This document shows, in pieces, positions 6,286 to 11,941 of a DNA stretch of 12,890 bases (its first letter is position 1; each line of letters begins with the position of its first letter). A model generated the notes under the pieces. It did no database searches. It saw nothing but the letters and a program-made list of their open reading frames with translations, and was not told where the DNA came from. The stretch spans positions 1 through 12,890 of the forward strand of contig CAZCWX010000124.1 in NCBI GenBank assembly GCA_964502465.1, written 5' to 3'. Both the position numbers and the translations under genes were made by a program. This stretch comes from CAZCWX01 sp964502465. GTDB lineage: Bacteria > Desulfobacterota > Binatia > Bin18.

Positions 6286-6768
6286 TCACTGTTCAACCAC
6301 ATGGTAAAAAAGGTCTTTACTGCCCACGAGCCCATTGGTATCTGCGATCTTGACGGTCAGGCGATGAGACCCAGGCGGGAGCTTTGCTTTGTTCGCTTTG
6401 ATCCCGACTGCCGTCACCTCGCAGTATTTGCGAATACGGTCGGTAATGTCGATCTCAAGCCACCCGTAGAGGACGTGCAGCGAATTCACGTCCACCTGCC
6501 GGCCCTCCTGGGGAGTGAAACGAATGTCAATGCTGACTGGCACAGTAATAGCGCTCAGGTCTTTGGGGGCAACGACCTCGATGGTGGGAGCCCCCGCCGG
6601 TGACACCGGCCGGGACTCCCGCGCCTGTCCTTCGGCCCGTTCCCGCGTGTGCTCCTCTGGAGTCACGAGATGGAATTCTTCACTTGCCGTTGCAGAGGCG
6701 AAACCAGCCGCTATACAGACGACAGTCAAGAGCAGGACCGTTCCCGTTTTCATTATGCTTTGAGCCAT
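6286..6768 (-). CDS. Exported protein of unknown function with an Ig-like beta domain
   Basis: A 160-residue protein. The frame is open farther upstream, but ATG 6766-6768 behind GAGGAAC gives a clean signal peptide: MAQSIMKTG, a hydrophobic core VLLLTVVCIAAGF and an ASATAS-type cleavage zone near residue 29. A charged, Glu/Arg/Pro-rich linker follows (EEHTRERAEGQARESRPVS). A beta-rich domain comes last: IEVVAPKDLSAITVPVSIDI, then LHVLYGWLEIDITDRIRKY and LPPGSHRLTVKIADTNGLVG. The 'pG.h.l.v...D..G......' ending is typical of Ig/fibronectin-like folds in periplasmic or surface proteins. I do not recognise a named family. It is first in the co-directional block before the selenoprotein, but 172 bp away, so operon membership is uncertain. 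Confidence 0.75.
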   Translation of the reverse strand: MAQSIMKTGTVLLLTVVCIAAGFASATASEEFHLVTPEEHTRERAEGQARESRPVSPAGAPTIEVVAPKDLSAITVPVSIDIRFTPQEGRQVDVNSLHVLYGWLEIDITDRIRKYCEVTAVGIKANKAKLPPGSHRLTVKIADTNGLVGSKDLFYHVVEQ

Positions 6769-6948
6769 GCTTTTGTTCCTCGATGCTCGTCTCTTTTTTC
6801 TTTCCCCCTCAGCTTTTCTGGAGCATTCTTTCTGTGATCCGTTCTGCTTTGGCAAGGGGGGCTAGTCGAGAGGCGTCGCGGACTGACATACATATGTTCA
6901 CGGTGAGAGCACAGGAAAAGATTTGCGAAGTATGAGGGAAAAAGAGAG

Positions 6949-7554
6949 ATGCCAGGGCACGGGAACAGCAATACCGCCTCATTCATGCCACGCTGCGCAT
7001 GGGCAAAACACGCATTAGCGATCCGCTACCATGACGAAGAATGGGGGGTGCCAGTTCATGACGACCGTCTCCTTTTCGAGTTTCTTGTGCTCGAAGGCGC
7101 CCAGGCCGGCCTCAGTTGGGACACCATTCTCAAAAAACGTGAACAGTATCGTGTGGCATTCGACAACTTCGCCGCCGCGAAGATTGCTCGGTATACACAG
7201 GCAAAAATCGAGCAACTGCTTGCTGATCCTGGCATTGTCCGCAATCGACTCAAAATCGCTGCCACCATCCACAATGCCAAGGCTTTCCTTGCGGTTCAGG
7301 CCGAATGGGGGAGCCTTGATGCCTATATCTGGCAATACGTCGGGGGGAAACCCAAGCAGAATGTCTGGCGCTCGATGACGGAGGTTCCTGCTCGCACTTC
7401 CGAATCCGATGCAATGAGCAAGGATCTCCAGCGACGTGGATTCAAGTTTGCGGGCTCGACTATCTGTTATGCATTTATGCAGGCCATTGGTATGGTCAAT
7501 GACCACACGATTGATTGCTTCCGTTACCAGCAAATCGCCCTGGGCAATACTTGA
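6949..7554 (+). CDS. tag: 3-methyladenine DNA glycosylase I (Tag)
   Basis: A 201-residue base-excision repair enzyme removing N3-methyladenine from alkylated DNA. It aligns by eye with E. coli Tag throughout: RCAWAKH, YHDEEWGVP (27-35), LEGAQAGLSWDTILKKRE (48-65), GIVRNRLKI (95-103), SDAMSKDLQRRGFKFAGSTI (153-172), CYAFMQAIGMVNDHTIDC (173-190). The zinc ligands equivalent to E. coli Cys4/His17/His175/Cys179 are Cys16, His28, His186 and Cys190. Glu49 and Trp57 correspond to the base-pocket residues. An internal ATG at 6985 matches the E. coli start (MPRC), but ATG 6949 has the purine-rich GAGGGAAAAAGAGAG in front, so the N-terminus is not settled. It is divergent from the exported protein and followed by about 200 bp of non-coding sequence. 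Confidence 0.97.
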   Translation: MPGHGNSNTASFMPRCAWAKHALAIRYHDEEWGVPVHDDRLLFEFLVLEGAQAGLSWDTILKKREQYRVAFDNFAAAKIARYTQAKIEQLLADPGIVRNRLKIAATIHNAKAFLAVQAEWGSLDAYIWQYVGGKPKQNVWRSMTEVPARTSESDAMSKDLQRRGFKFAGSTICYAFMQAIGMVNDHTIDCFRYQQIALGNT

Positions 7555-7757
7555 AATATCTCCTTGAAGGGTCAAAAATCCTCGGAAAAAGAATGGCGAG
7601 ATACTCCTTTTGGTGGTACGAAAGACCTTCTCTAGAACGTTGATTGATGCGGCTCGTCGTGGTACCGTAGCTAGGCCGGGCGATTCCGCGAAGCAGAAAG
7701 AGGTAACGCTATACAACCGCGTGAAACCTTACTGTGTGAGTGTGCAGGGAGAACGTT

Positions 7758-8867
7758 ATGGACTATGGGTCAGTTCCTTCGCCAATCAGGGGTGGTGGCG
7801 GAAGGAGAACGGAAAATCGTCTGCCCCCAGAGGCCATGGGTGTGATCTCCTCAGCTGGAAACTCACTGCTTGTTGGTGAGCATCCGTTGATTGCCAAAAT
7901 TAGGGCCGTCGTTCTGCGTGTGGCAGGGACTGACGCGACGGCGTTGATTACTGGAGAAAGTGGCACAGGGAAAGAACTCGTGGCACGCGAACTCCATGGG
8001 TTAGGGTCACGGGCGGGAGAAGCGTTTGTTGCGGTCAATTGCGCCGCGCTTCCCAGTGAGTTGTTGGAAAGCGAATTGTTTGGCCATGCGCGGGGGTCGT
8101 TCACGGGGGCCGTGACCGCACGCAAGGGCATGTTTCAGCTTGCCCATGGTGGGACGATTTTTCTCGACGAGATCGGCGAGATGCCGCTGGTGCTCCAAGC
8201 GAAACTCCTGCGCGTGCTACAAGAACGGGTTATCTGGCCAGTGGGAACGGAACATTCGATCCCAGTCAATGTGCGTATTGTTGCCGCAACCAATAAAGAC
8301 CTGCGGACGCAAATCCAAACCCATGCCTTTCGAGAAGATTTGTTTTATCGGTTGCAGGTCGTCCCGATTCATCTGCCACCGCTACGGGCACGGCGATCCG
8401 ATATTCCGTTGTTGGTGAACTATTTTCTCGACAAGGCGAACCAGCGCTACCAGCGTCAGGTACAGCTGACGACCGAGGCAATAGTCTGGCTTTGGGAATA
8501 TGATTGGCCAGGAAATGTGCGGGAGGTTGAAAATCTCGCGGAACAACTGGTCATTCTTGCCAGTGGGAACCAGATCTCACCTGAGGACCTGCCGGCCCAT
8601 ATCGTCTCAGCGGTGACCACGCGGCACCTCATTCCCCCTCTGTTGCCGGACGAGGATGATCTCGATATCACCCGTGCGGTGGAAGCGCTTGAGCGGCGTT
8701 ACATCGAGAAGGCGCTGACTCGAGCGAACGGCAATAAGAGTATGGCAGCTCAGCTACTCAAATTGAACCGGACCACCTTTCTTGCCAAATTACGGCGTAT
8801 TTATGGGGACGGAGCGCACATGCCCCCTGAACGTCCGGAAACAAACGATGCGGCAACCACCGAATAA
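7758..8867 (+). CDS. Sigma54-dependent transcriptional activator (AAA+ plus Fis HTH, no sensor domain)
   Basis: A 369-residue bacterial enhancer-binding protein. About 40 poorly ordered N-terminal residues are followed by the AAA+ domain: Walker A GESGTGKE (66-73), GSFTGA (113-118, the sigma54-contacting loop, normally GAFTGA), Walker B GGTIFLDEIGEM (131-142), then AATNKDL, FREDLFYRL and PPLRARRSDIPLL. The C-terminus has a Fis-type helix-turn-helix (about 322-347: ANGNKSMAAQLLKLNRTTFL). There is no receiver, GAF or PAS domain, so activity must be controlled by a partner protein (as in PspF) or by expression level. The frame allows a GTG at 7740, but ATG 7758 with AGGGAG is the better start. 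Its target genes cannot be named, and I saw no convincing -24/-12 promoter nearby. Confidence 0.93.
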   Translation: MDYGSVPSPIRGGGGRRTENRLPPEAMGVISSAGNSLLVGEHPLIAKIRAVVLRVAGTDATALITGESGTGKELVARELHGLGSRAGEAFVAVNCAALPSELLESELFGHARGSFTGAVTARKGMFQLAHGGTIFLDEIGEMPLVLQAKLLRVLQERVIWPVGTEHSIPVNVRIVAATNKDLRTQIQTHAFREDLFYRLQVVPIHLPPLRARRSDIPLLVNYFLDKANQRYQRQVQLTTEAIVWLWEYDWPGNVREVENLAEQLVILASGNQISPEDLPAHIVSAVTTRHLIPPLLPDEDDLDITRAVEALERRYIEKALTRANGNKSMAAQLLKLNRTTFLAKLRRIYGDGAHMPPERPETNDAATTE

Positions 8868-8890
8868 CCGCGGCTGCGAGAGGGGAAGTG

Positions 8891-8945
8891 GCTCCTAGCC
8901 GGGAGCGCTCAGGTTGAGGTCCCCACTCCCTTAATGGGAGAGGAG
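8891..8945. repeat. Palindromic repeats after the sigma54 activator
   Basis: Two small hairpins lie side by side: GCTCC (8891-8895) with GGAGC (8902-8906), overlapping the palindrome GAGCGCTC (8903-8910), and CTCCC (8926-8930) with GGGAG (8936-8940) around TTAAT. The second, preceded by AGGTTGAGG, looks like a decayed member of the 'CTCTCCC...GGGAGAG' intergenic repeat seen at 299-324. No T-run marks a strong terminator. The rest of the 8868-9028 gap shows nothing. Confidence 0.5.
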
Positions 8946-9028
8946 AAAAAGAGGATGCTTCGTCATCCAGATCTTGGGGCGCCTTCTCTATAGGCGCGGG
9001 GCTTCGCTCGCAACGCCGCTGCAGTCGC

Positions 9029-9538
9029 TCACAGAACAATCACAATCTTGCCGAAGTGAGCCGCACTGTCGATATAGGTGAACGCGGCCGGCGTATCCGC
9101 AAAGGGAAACACGCGATCAATAACCGGGTGCATCTAGTGGAGCGCGATAGCACGGTTCATCGCCTCAAACATTTCGCGTGAGCCAACATAGATGCCTTGT
9201 AGCCGAATGCTTTTCAGGAGCACTGGCAAGGGGCTGGTTTGACCGCCAATCCCCGAAAGGATGCCAATCAAGCTAATCGTCCCACCTACCCGGCTCGCTC
9301 GTAAAGACTTCTCCAGGGTCCCGGCACCGCCCACCTCCACAACATGGTCGATGCCAACCCCATCGGTGAGCTCGAGCACGCGCCGGTCCCAGTCTGGCAC
9401 GGTTTTATAGTTGATGCCGTCCGAGGCACCTAGCTGTCGAGCGCGTGCTAATTTCTCATCGCTGCTCGAGGTGATAATGACACGGGCACCCGTCATGCTG
9501 GCGAACTGCAGCGCAAAGATGGAGACACCACCCGTTCC
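9029..9538 (-). pseudogene. Zinc-type alcohol dehydrogenase / quinone oxidoreductase, C-terminal remnant
   Basis: The minus strand reads GTGGVSIFALQFAS, then MTGARVIITSSSDEKLARAR, QLGASDGINYKTVPDWDRRV, HVVEVGGAGTLEKSLRA and REMFEAMNRAIALH. It stops at TAG 9134-9136 and continues in frame as MHPVIDRVFPFADTPAAF and HFGKIVIVL to TGA 9029-9031. This is the Rossmann half and C-terminal tail of an MDR-family NADP-dependent alcohol dehydrogenase. The 'QGTGGVS' nucleotide loop is present (as SGTGGVS), but the roughly 160-residue N-terminal catalytic domain is missing, since sequence upstream of about 9540 does not encode it in any frame. The TAG sits where a Gln codon is expected (one CAG to TAG change). 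Truncation plus nonsense mark it as a pseudogene. Confidence 0.85.
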
Positions 9539-9671
9539 TGACGCAACCGATGATGTTTCTCTCGTGTATTTGTCCGTACCGCTTGATCCCTTCAGTCCTC
9601 CTCTTCAATTCTTCTTTCAAATCGCGTAAGACAGGGAACACTGTTGGGGAACCACGAGACGGGAGGCCGCT

Positions 9672-10181
9672 ATGGCAATTACCAAAGAGTTGGCGCTTGA
9701 TGCTACGCAAATCGAGGACATCCTGTTGACCGAGTGGAACATGCGCATTGCGACGGTTGGACCTGGACGGCGCATCAACCTGACGCCGATGTGGTTTGGC
9801 TGGGCCGGCGGGAAAGTCTATACCTATGCGCGGGGACAGAAAGTCATCAATCTACGACGCAATTCCACCTGCACAATCCTGGTCGATCGTCACGAAACGT
9901 TTCCTGAACTGCAAGGTATCATGATGTTAGGAACGGCGGTTGTGCTGAAGGATGCTACGGCCGAAAAAGCGGACCCCCACCTGACTGACGTGCAAGCCCA
10001 AATGGGGAAGAAATACAATGGCGGTCATGGGCATCCACCGGTAGATAACCCTCCTCCCTTTACGGCTACAGCGGCGGGCTCAACCCGCCGCTGGATCGTC
10101 TTCACCCCGGAAACAATCGTCACCTGGGACAATTTTAAGTTGGGGAATCTCGGAGAGAGACGGAACCGGCACGGTACCTGA
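9672..10181 (+). CDS. PPOX-class (pyridoxamine 5'-phosphate oxidase-like) flavin/F420-binding protein
   Basis: A 169-residue split beta-barrel protein. The opening helix and first strands read 'ATQIEDILLTEWNMRIATVG' followed by GRRINLTPMWFGWAGGKVYT. 'YARGQKVINLRRNSTCTILV' and 'GIMMLGTAVVL' follow, matching the barrel of pyridoxamine-phosphate-oxidase-like / F420-dependent PPOX proteins. These bind FMN, F420 or heme and typically reduce small organic molecules, so cofactor and substrate are not decidable here. The C-terminal strand 'RRWIVFTPETIVTWDNFKLG' is intact. The start is set by GGGAGG upstream of the ATG. It converges on the NTF2-like gene with about 21 bp between the stops. No clear terminator lies between them. 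Confidence 0.88.
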   Translation: MAITKELALDATQIEDILLTEWNMRIATVGPGRRINLTPMWFGWAGGKVYTYARGQKVINLRRNSTCTILVDRHETFPELQGIMMLGTAVVLKDATAEKADPHLTDVQAQMGKKYNGGHGHPPVDNPPPFTATAAGSTRRWIVFTPETIVTWDNFKLGNLGERRNRHGT

Positions 10182-10202
10182 CCCGTCATCACCGCTGGGT
10201 TT

Positions 10203-10613
10203 CTACGCTCCGTCCAGGTGCACCTTGCGCCTTTTGAAGAGCCAGCGGCCATTGTGTTTTACCAGGTCATCTTGGTATTCACCGGCGATAACAACCTTGG
10301 TCCCTCCCTCTTTGGTCGTTGAGGTCATCATGAGGAAACAACGGGAGCGAGCCTCGTTCCCATTCACCTCAGTGAGAATATTGGTCACGTAGTGACGCAG
10401 ATTCGGTGTTGTTGCTGTCAACGCTTTAACGTCGTTCGTAAACCGTTCCAGTTCTGCACGGGCCGCATAGCAACCAATCATGCCGTCGAAAATACCGTCA
10501 GGAGCGAAACAATCAGCCCACCCCTGAAAATCATCGTGGTCAATAGCGAAATTATAACGCGCGATCAGTTCGGCAATTTCCACTTTCTCACGAGCAATAT
10601 CATCGTGTGTCAT
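10203..10613 (-). CDS. SnoaL/NTF2-like (nuclear transport factor 2 family) protein
   Basis: A 136-residue cone-shaped alpha+beta protein of the SnoaL-like type. The N-terminal helix 'EIAELIARYNFAIDHDDFQG' leads into 'WADCFAPDGIFDG', the typical family signature. Helices and strands with 'LRHYVTNILTEVNGNEARSR' and a final 'GRWLFKRRKVHLDG' strand follow. Such domains occur as small-molecule isomerases, dehydratases and hydroxylase subunits, or as non-catalytic ligand pockets. The subgroup resembling 'bile acid dehydratase/scytalone dehydratase-like' proteins is common beside SDR and PPOX genes. A strong AAGGAG stands 9 nt before the ATG. Function beyond the fold is unknown. Confidence 0.88.
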   Translation of the reverse strand: MTHDDIAREKVEIAELIARYNFAIDHDDFQGWADCFAPDGIFDGMIGCYAARAELERFTNDVKALTATTPNLRHYVTNILTEVNGNEARSRCFLMMTSTTKEGGTKVVIAGEYQDDLVKHNGRWLFKRRKVHLDGA

Positions 10614-10663
10614 AAAGGTTCTCCTTTTTACCTGGCATGTTTCTCAGTATGACCTCTCTCTTC

Positions 10664-10699
10664 ACCCTTTCCTGCTCTCCCACAGGCAAGGGAAAGGGT
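10664..10699. repeat. Palindromic repeat with 9-bp arms (ACCCTTTCC/GGAAAGGGT)
   Basis: Perfect inverted arms lie at 10664-10672 and 10691-10699 around an 18-nt loop containing CTCTCCC. It sits between the divergent NTF2-like and ankyrin genes. In style it is a relative of the palindrome at 299-324. It may be a repeat or a structured leader, and no function is evident. Confidence 0.6.
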
Positions 10700-10746
10700 A
10701 GCCGCTGTACGTCCCCCATCAGCGGTGCACTCTAGCACATTTTTTA

Positions 10747-10776
10747 TTGACAAAGCATGCCGCCAAGAAGTATAGG
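10747..10776 (+). promoter_or_regulatory. Sigma70-type promoter of the ankyrin lipoprotein gene
   Basis: A perfect -35 TTGACA (10747-10752) is followed after 18 nt by TATAGG (10771-10776). The predicted start of transcription near 10783 leaves a leader of about 37 nt to the ATG at 10820. A run of T (10740-10745) upstream may act as a UP-like element. Confidence 0.65.
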
Positions 10777-10819
10777 GCGAGAAGAAGCACACAATCGAAC
10801 CCACTAAGGAGGGACAGTA

Positions 10820-11470
10820 ATGGCCTACGTGCAGATCATTGGTGGATTATTCTTGCTTTCCACTTTTCTGGTCGGATGTGAAAGGAGTCCTCAAGAACCC
10901 ACGCAGCCCCAGGAACAAGAGGAGTCCCAAGAGACACCGCCACCCCCCTCTCAAGAGATGCCACGAGAACCTGCGCCACCAGCACCCGAAGAAAGCCCGC
11001 AAGCCGCTCCGCTGACAGAAGAACAGAAGCAGGCTCAGGAAGAAGCACGTCGAAAACTAGAAGAACGTGGGCTTGAGTTTACCGCTGCGGTCTTTTTGAA
11101 GCACGCGGAAAATGGCAATGCGGCTGTAGTTGAGGAATTTCTTGCTGCAGGAATAGACCCCAATGTGAAAGATGGGCACGGCTGGACTGCCTTGATGTGG
11201 GCAGCCGATAATGGTCACCTCGAAATCGTGAAGGTCCTGCTGGAAGGCGGTGCCGACGTCAATGTGAAAGATACTCCGGGCAATACGGCGCTGACATGGG
11301 CGGCTGGAAAGGGAAACCTGGAGATCGCCACGATCTTGGTAGAGCGGGGAGCCGATGTCAACGTGGAGAACGAGAGTGGCGGAACTCCGTTGACGGCAGC
11401 GGATCTGTATCGTCACACTGCCGTGGTCGAGTTTCTCATACAGAAAGGGGCAAGGGATACACGACGCTAA
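10820..11470 (+). CDS. Lipoprotein with ankyrin repeats
   Basis: A 216-residue protein. Residues 1-20 form a lipoprotein signal peptide ending in the lipobox LVGC, with Cys20 as the lipidated residue. Glu21 follows (no Asp), so outer-membrane sorting is expected in a Gram-negative. Residues 21-63 are a low-complexity Pro/Glu/Gln linker. Residues 64-85 form a charged helix (EEQKQAQEEARRKLEERG). From 88 there are four ankyrin repeats: about 88-118, 119-151 (GWTALMWAADNGHLEIVKVL), 152-184 (NTALTWAAGKGNLEIATILV) and a capping repeat 185-216. The likely role is a periplasmic protein-protein interaction module held to the membrane by a spacer. AAGGAGGG precedes the ATG and a good sigma70 promoter lies upstream. 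It is not part of any visible operon, and the partner is unknown. Confidence 0.93.
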   Translation: MAYVQIIGGLFLLSTFLVGCERSPQEPTQPQEQEESQETPPPPSQEMPREPAPPAPEESPQAAPLTEEQKQAQEEARRKLEERGLEFTAAVFLKHAENGNAAVVEEFLAAGIDPNVKDGHGWTALMWAADNGHLEIVKVLLEGGADVNVKDTPGNTALTWAAGKGNLEIATILVERGADVNVENESGGTPLTAADLYRHTAVVEFLIQKGARDTRR

Positions 11471-11688
11471 CGAAATCGCGCGGGAGTTTGGTCCACTCCT
11501 GGGACTGTTCCTCTCATTCTCAACTGGCATGCAGAAGGGGTAGGAAGAACTCCCTTTTATTACCTCGGGACTGGGTAGTAACGACTTCAGTCGTTCGTGT
11601 AGTAACCAGCGTAGTAACGACTTCAGTCGTCCTTTGACGGTGGAAAGCCTGAAAGATACACGGGGGCTGCAATCGGACAGCTCTCGTG
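11471..11688. other. Non-coding gap after the ankyrin lipoprotein gene
   Basis: This is the first part of the 319-bp gap between the lipoprotein stop and the small ORF at 11790. It contains a short hairpin shortly after the stop (GGAGT, 7 nt, ACTCC) without a T-run, then the 20-bp direct repeats at 11575-11630. No gene was recognised. Open frames through the repeat only read low-complexity Val/Thr/Ser. Confidence 0.5.
11575..11630. repeat. Two copies of a 20-bp palindromic repeat GTAGTAACGACTTCAGTCGT
   Basis: GTAGTAACGACTTCAGTCGT occurs exactly at 11575-11594 and 11611-11630. A third partial copy, GTAGTAAC, lies at 11599-11606. Each full copy contains the near-palindrome ACGACT-TC-AGTCGT. 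This word is a known-looking dispersed intergenic element of many bacterial genomes. Here it forms a small cluster between the ankyrin gene and the small-peptide unit. Confidence 0.8.
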
Positions 11689-11697
11689 TGATATAAT
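11689..11697 (+). promoter_or_regulatory. Extended -10 promoter (TGATATAAT) of the small-peptide unit
   Basis: A perfect TATAAT at 11692-11697 is preceded by TGA, giving TGnTATAAT, a classical extended -10 element. The -35 region (around 11668-11673, TGCAAT) is weak, which is usual for extended -10 promoters. Transcription would start near 11704, about 86 nt before the ATG of the 25-residue ORF. Confidence 0.55.
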
Positions 11698-11715
11698 TGT
11701 TTTGGACGCAGTTGG

Positions 11716-11756
11716 TGAACCACGAACGGGCAGCGCAAAAGGGCTGTTCTGGTTCA
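11716..11756 (+). promoter_or_regulatory. Hairpin in the leader of the small-peptide unit
   Basis: TGAACCA (11716-11722) pairs with TGGTTCA (11750-11756). Inside, GAAC (11724-11727) and AGC (11732-11734) pair with GCTGTTC (11743-11749), with a GGG-containing bulge. The hairpin ends 16 nt before the GAGGAGG ribosome site. It may be a structured 5' leader or part of a small RNA. No riboswitch class was recognised. Confidence 0.45.
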
Positions 11757-11789
11757 TGCCAAGGTCAATATGAGGAGGCGGGGTGTGGT

Positions 11790-11867
11790 ATGGATCTCTT
11801 TGATGCGTTGATCCTGTTGGGGTTAGTGACCGTGGCGTACGTGATTCTCTCTCGGGCGACACGCTAA
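11790..11867 (+). CDS. Putative 25-residue single-pass membrane peptide
   Basis: ATG 11790 to TAA 11867 encodes 25 residues: a short acidic start (MDLFD), a hydrophobic stretch ALILLGLVTVAYVIL, and a basic tail SRATR. This is what a one-span inner-membrane peptide with the basic end inside looks like. GAGGAGG lies 11 nt upstream, slightly far but strong. An extended -10 promoter and a leader hairpin precede it, and a terminator follows 27 nt after the stop, so the unit looks complete and monocistronic. In size and build it recalls small transporter or oxidase subunits such as KdpF or CydX, but no such complex is nearby and I do not assign it. Chance coding is possible at this length. Confidence 0.5.
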   Translation: MDLFDALILLGLVTVAYVILSRATR

Positions 11868-11894
11868 CCAAAAGAGTAGAAGCGGAATTTCCCG

Positions 11895-11925
11895 GAGGAG
11901 CGGCCACGGAGGGCCGCCCCTCTTT
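11895..11925 (+). terminator. Intrinsic terminator-like hairpin after the small ORF
   Basis: GAGG (11895-11898) and GCGGCC (11900-11905) pair with GGCCGC (11912-11917) and CCTC (11919-11922), with a single A/C mismatch and a 6-nt loop. The hairpin is followed by TTT. It is very stable and GC-rich, lies 27 nt after the small-ORF stop and 20 nt before the stop of the convergent iron-sulfur gene. It can therefore serve both sides, although the T-run is short. Confidence 0.6.
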
Positions 11926-11941
11926 GAGAGTAGGAGTGTGT

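Noticed and set aside
7015..7716. Minus-strand open frame (233 codons) longer than the opposite tag gene.
   Set aside because: The plus strand matches Tag over its full length with zinc ligands. The minus translation has no domain.
7555..7757. Sigma54 -24/-12 promoter before the sigma54 activator.
   Set aside because: TGGTACG occurs, but no TTGC block follows at the right spacing, so the match is not better than chance.
9134..9136. TAG in the alcohol dehydrogenase as a recoded codon (for example pyrrolysine).
   Set aside because: The gene also lacks its whole N-terminal domain, and the site is an ordinary Gln position, so decay is simpler.
11575..11630. CRISPR array.
   Set aside because: Only two full 20-bp palindromic copies with a 16-bp interval that itself holds a partial repeat; no cas genes.
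11542..11637. Open frame through the GTAGTAAC repeats giving Val-Thr-Ser repeats.
   Set aside because: It is low-complexity translation of a non-coding repeat, with no start signal or conserved fold.
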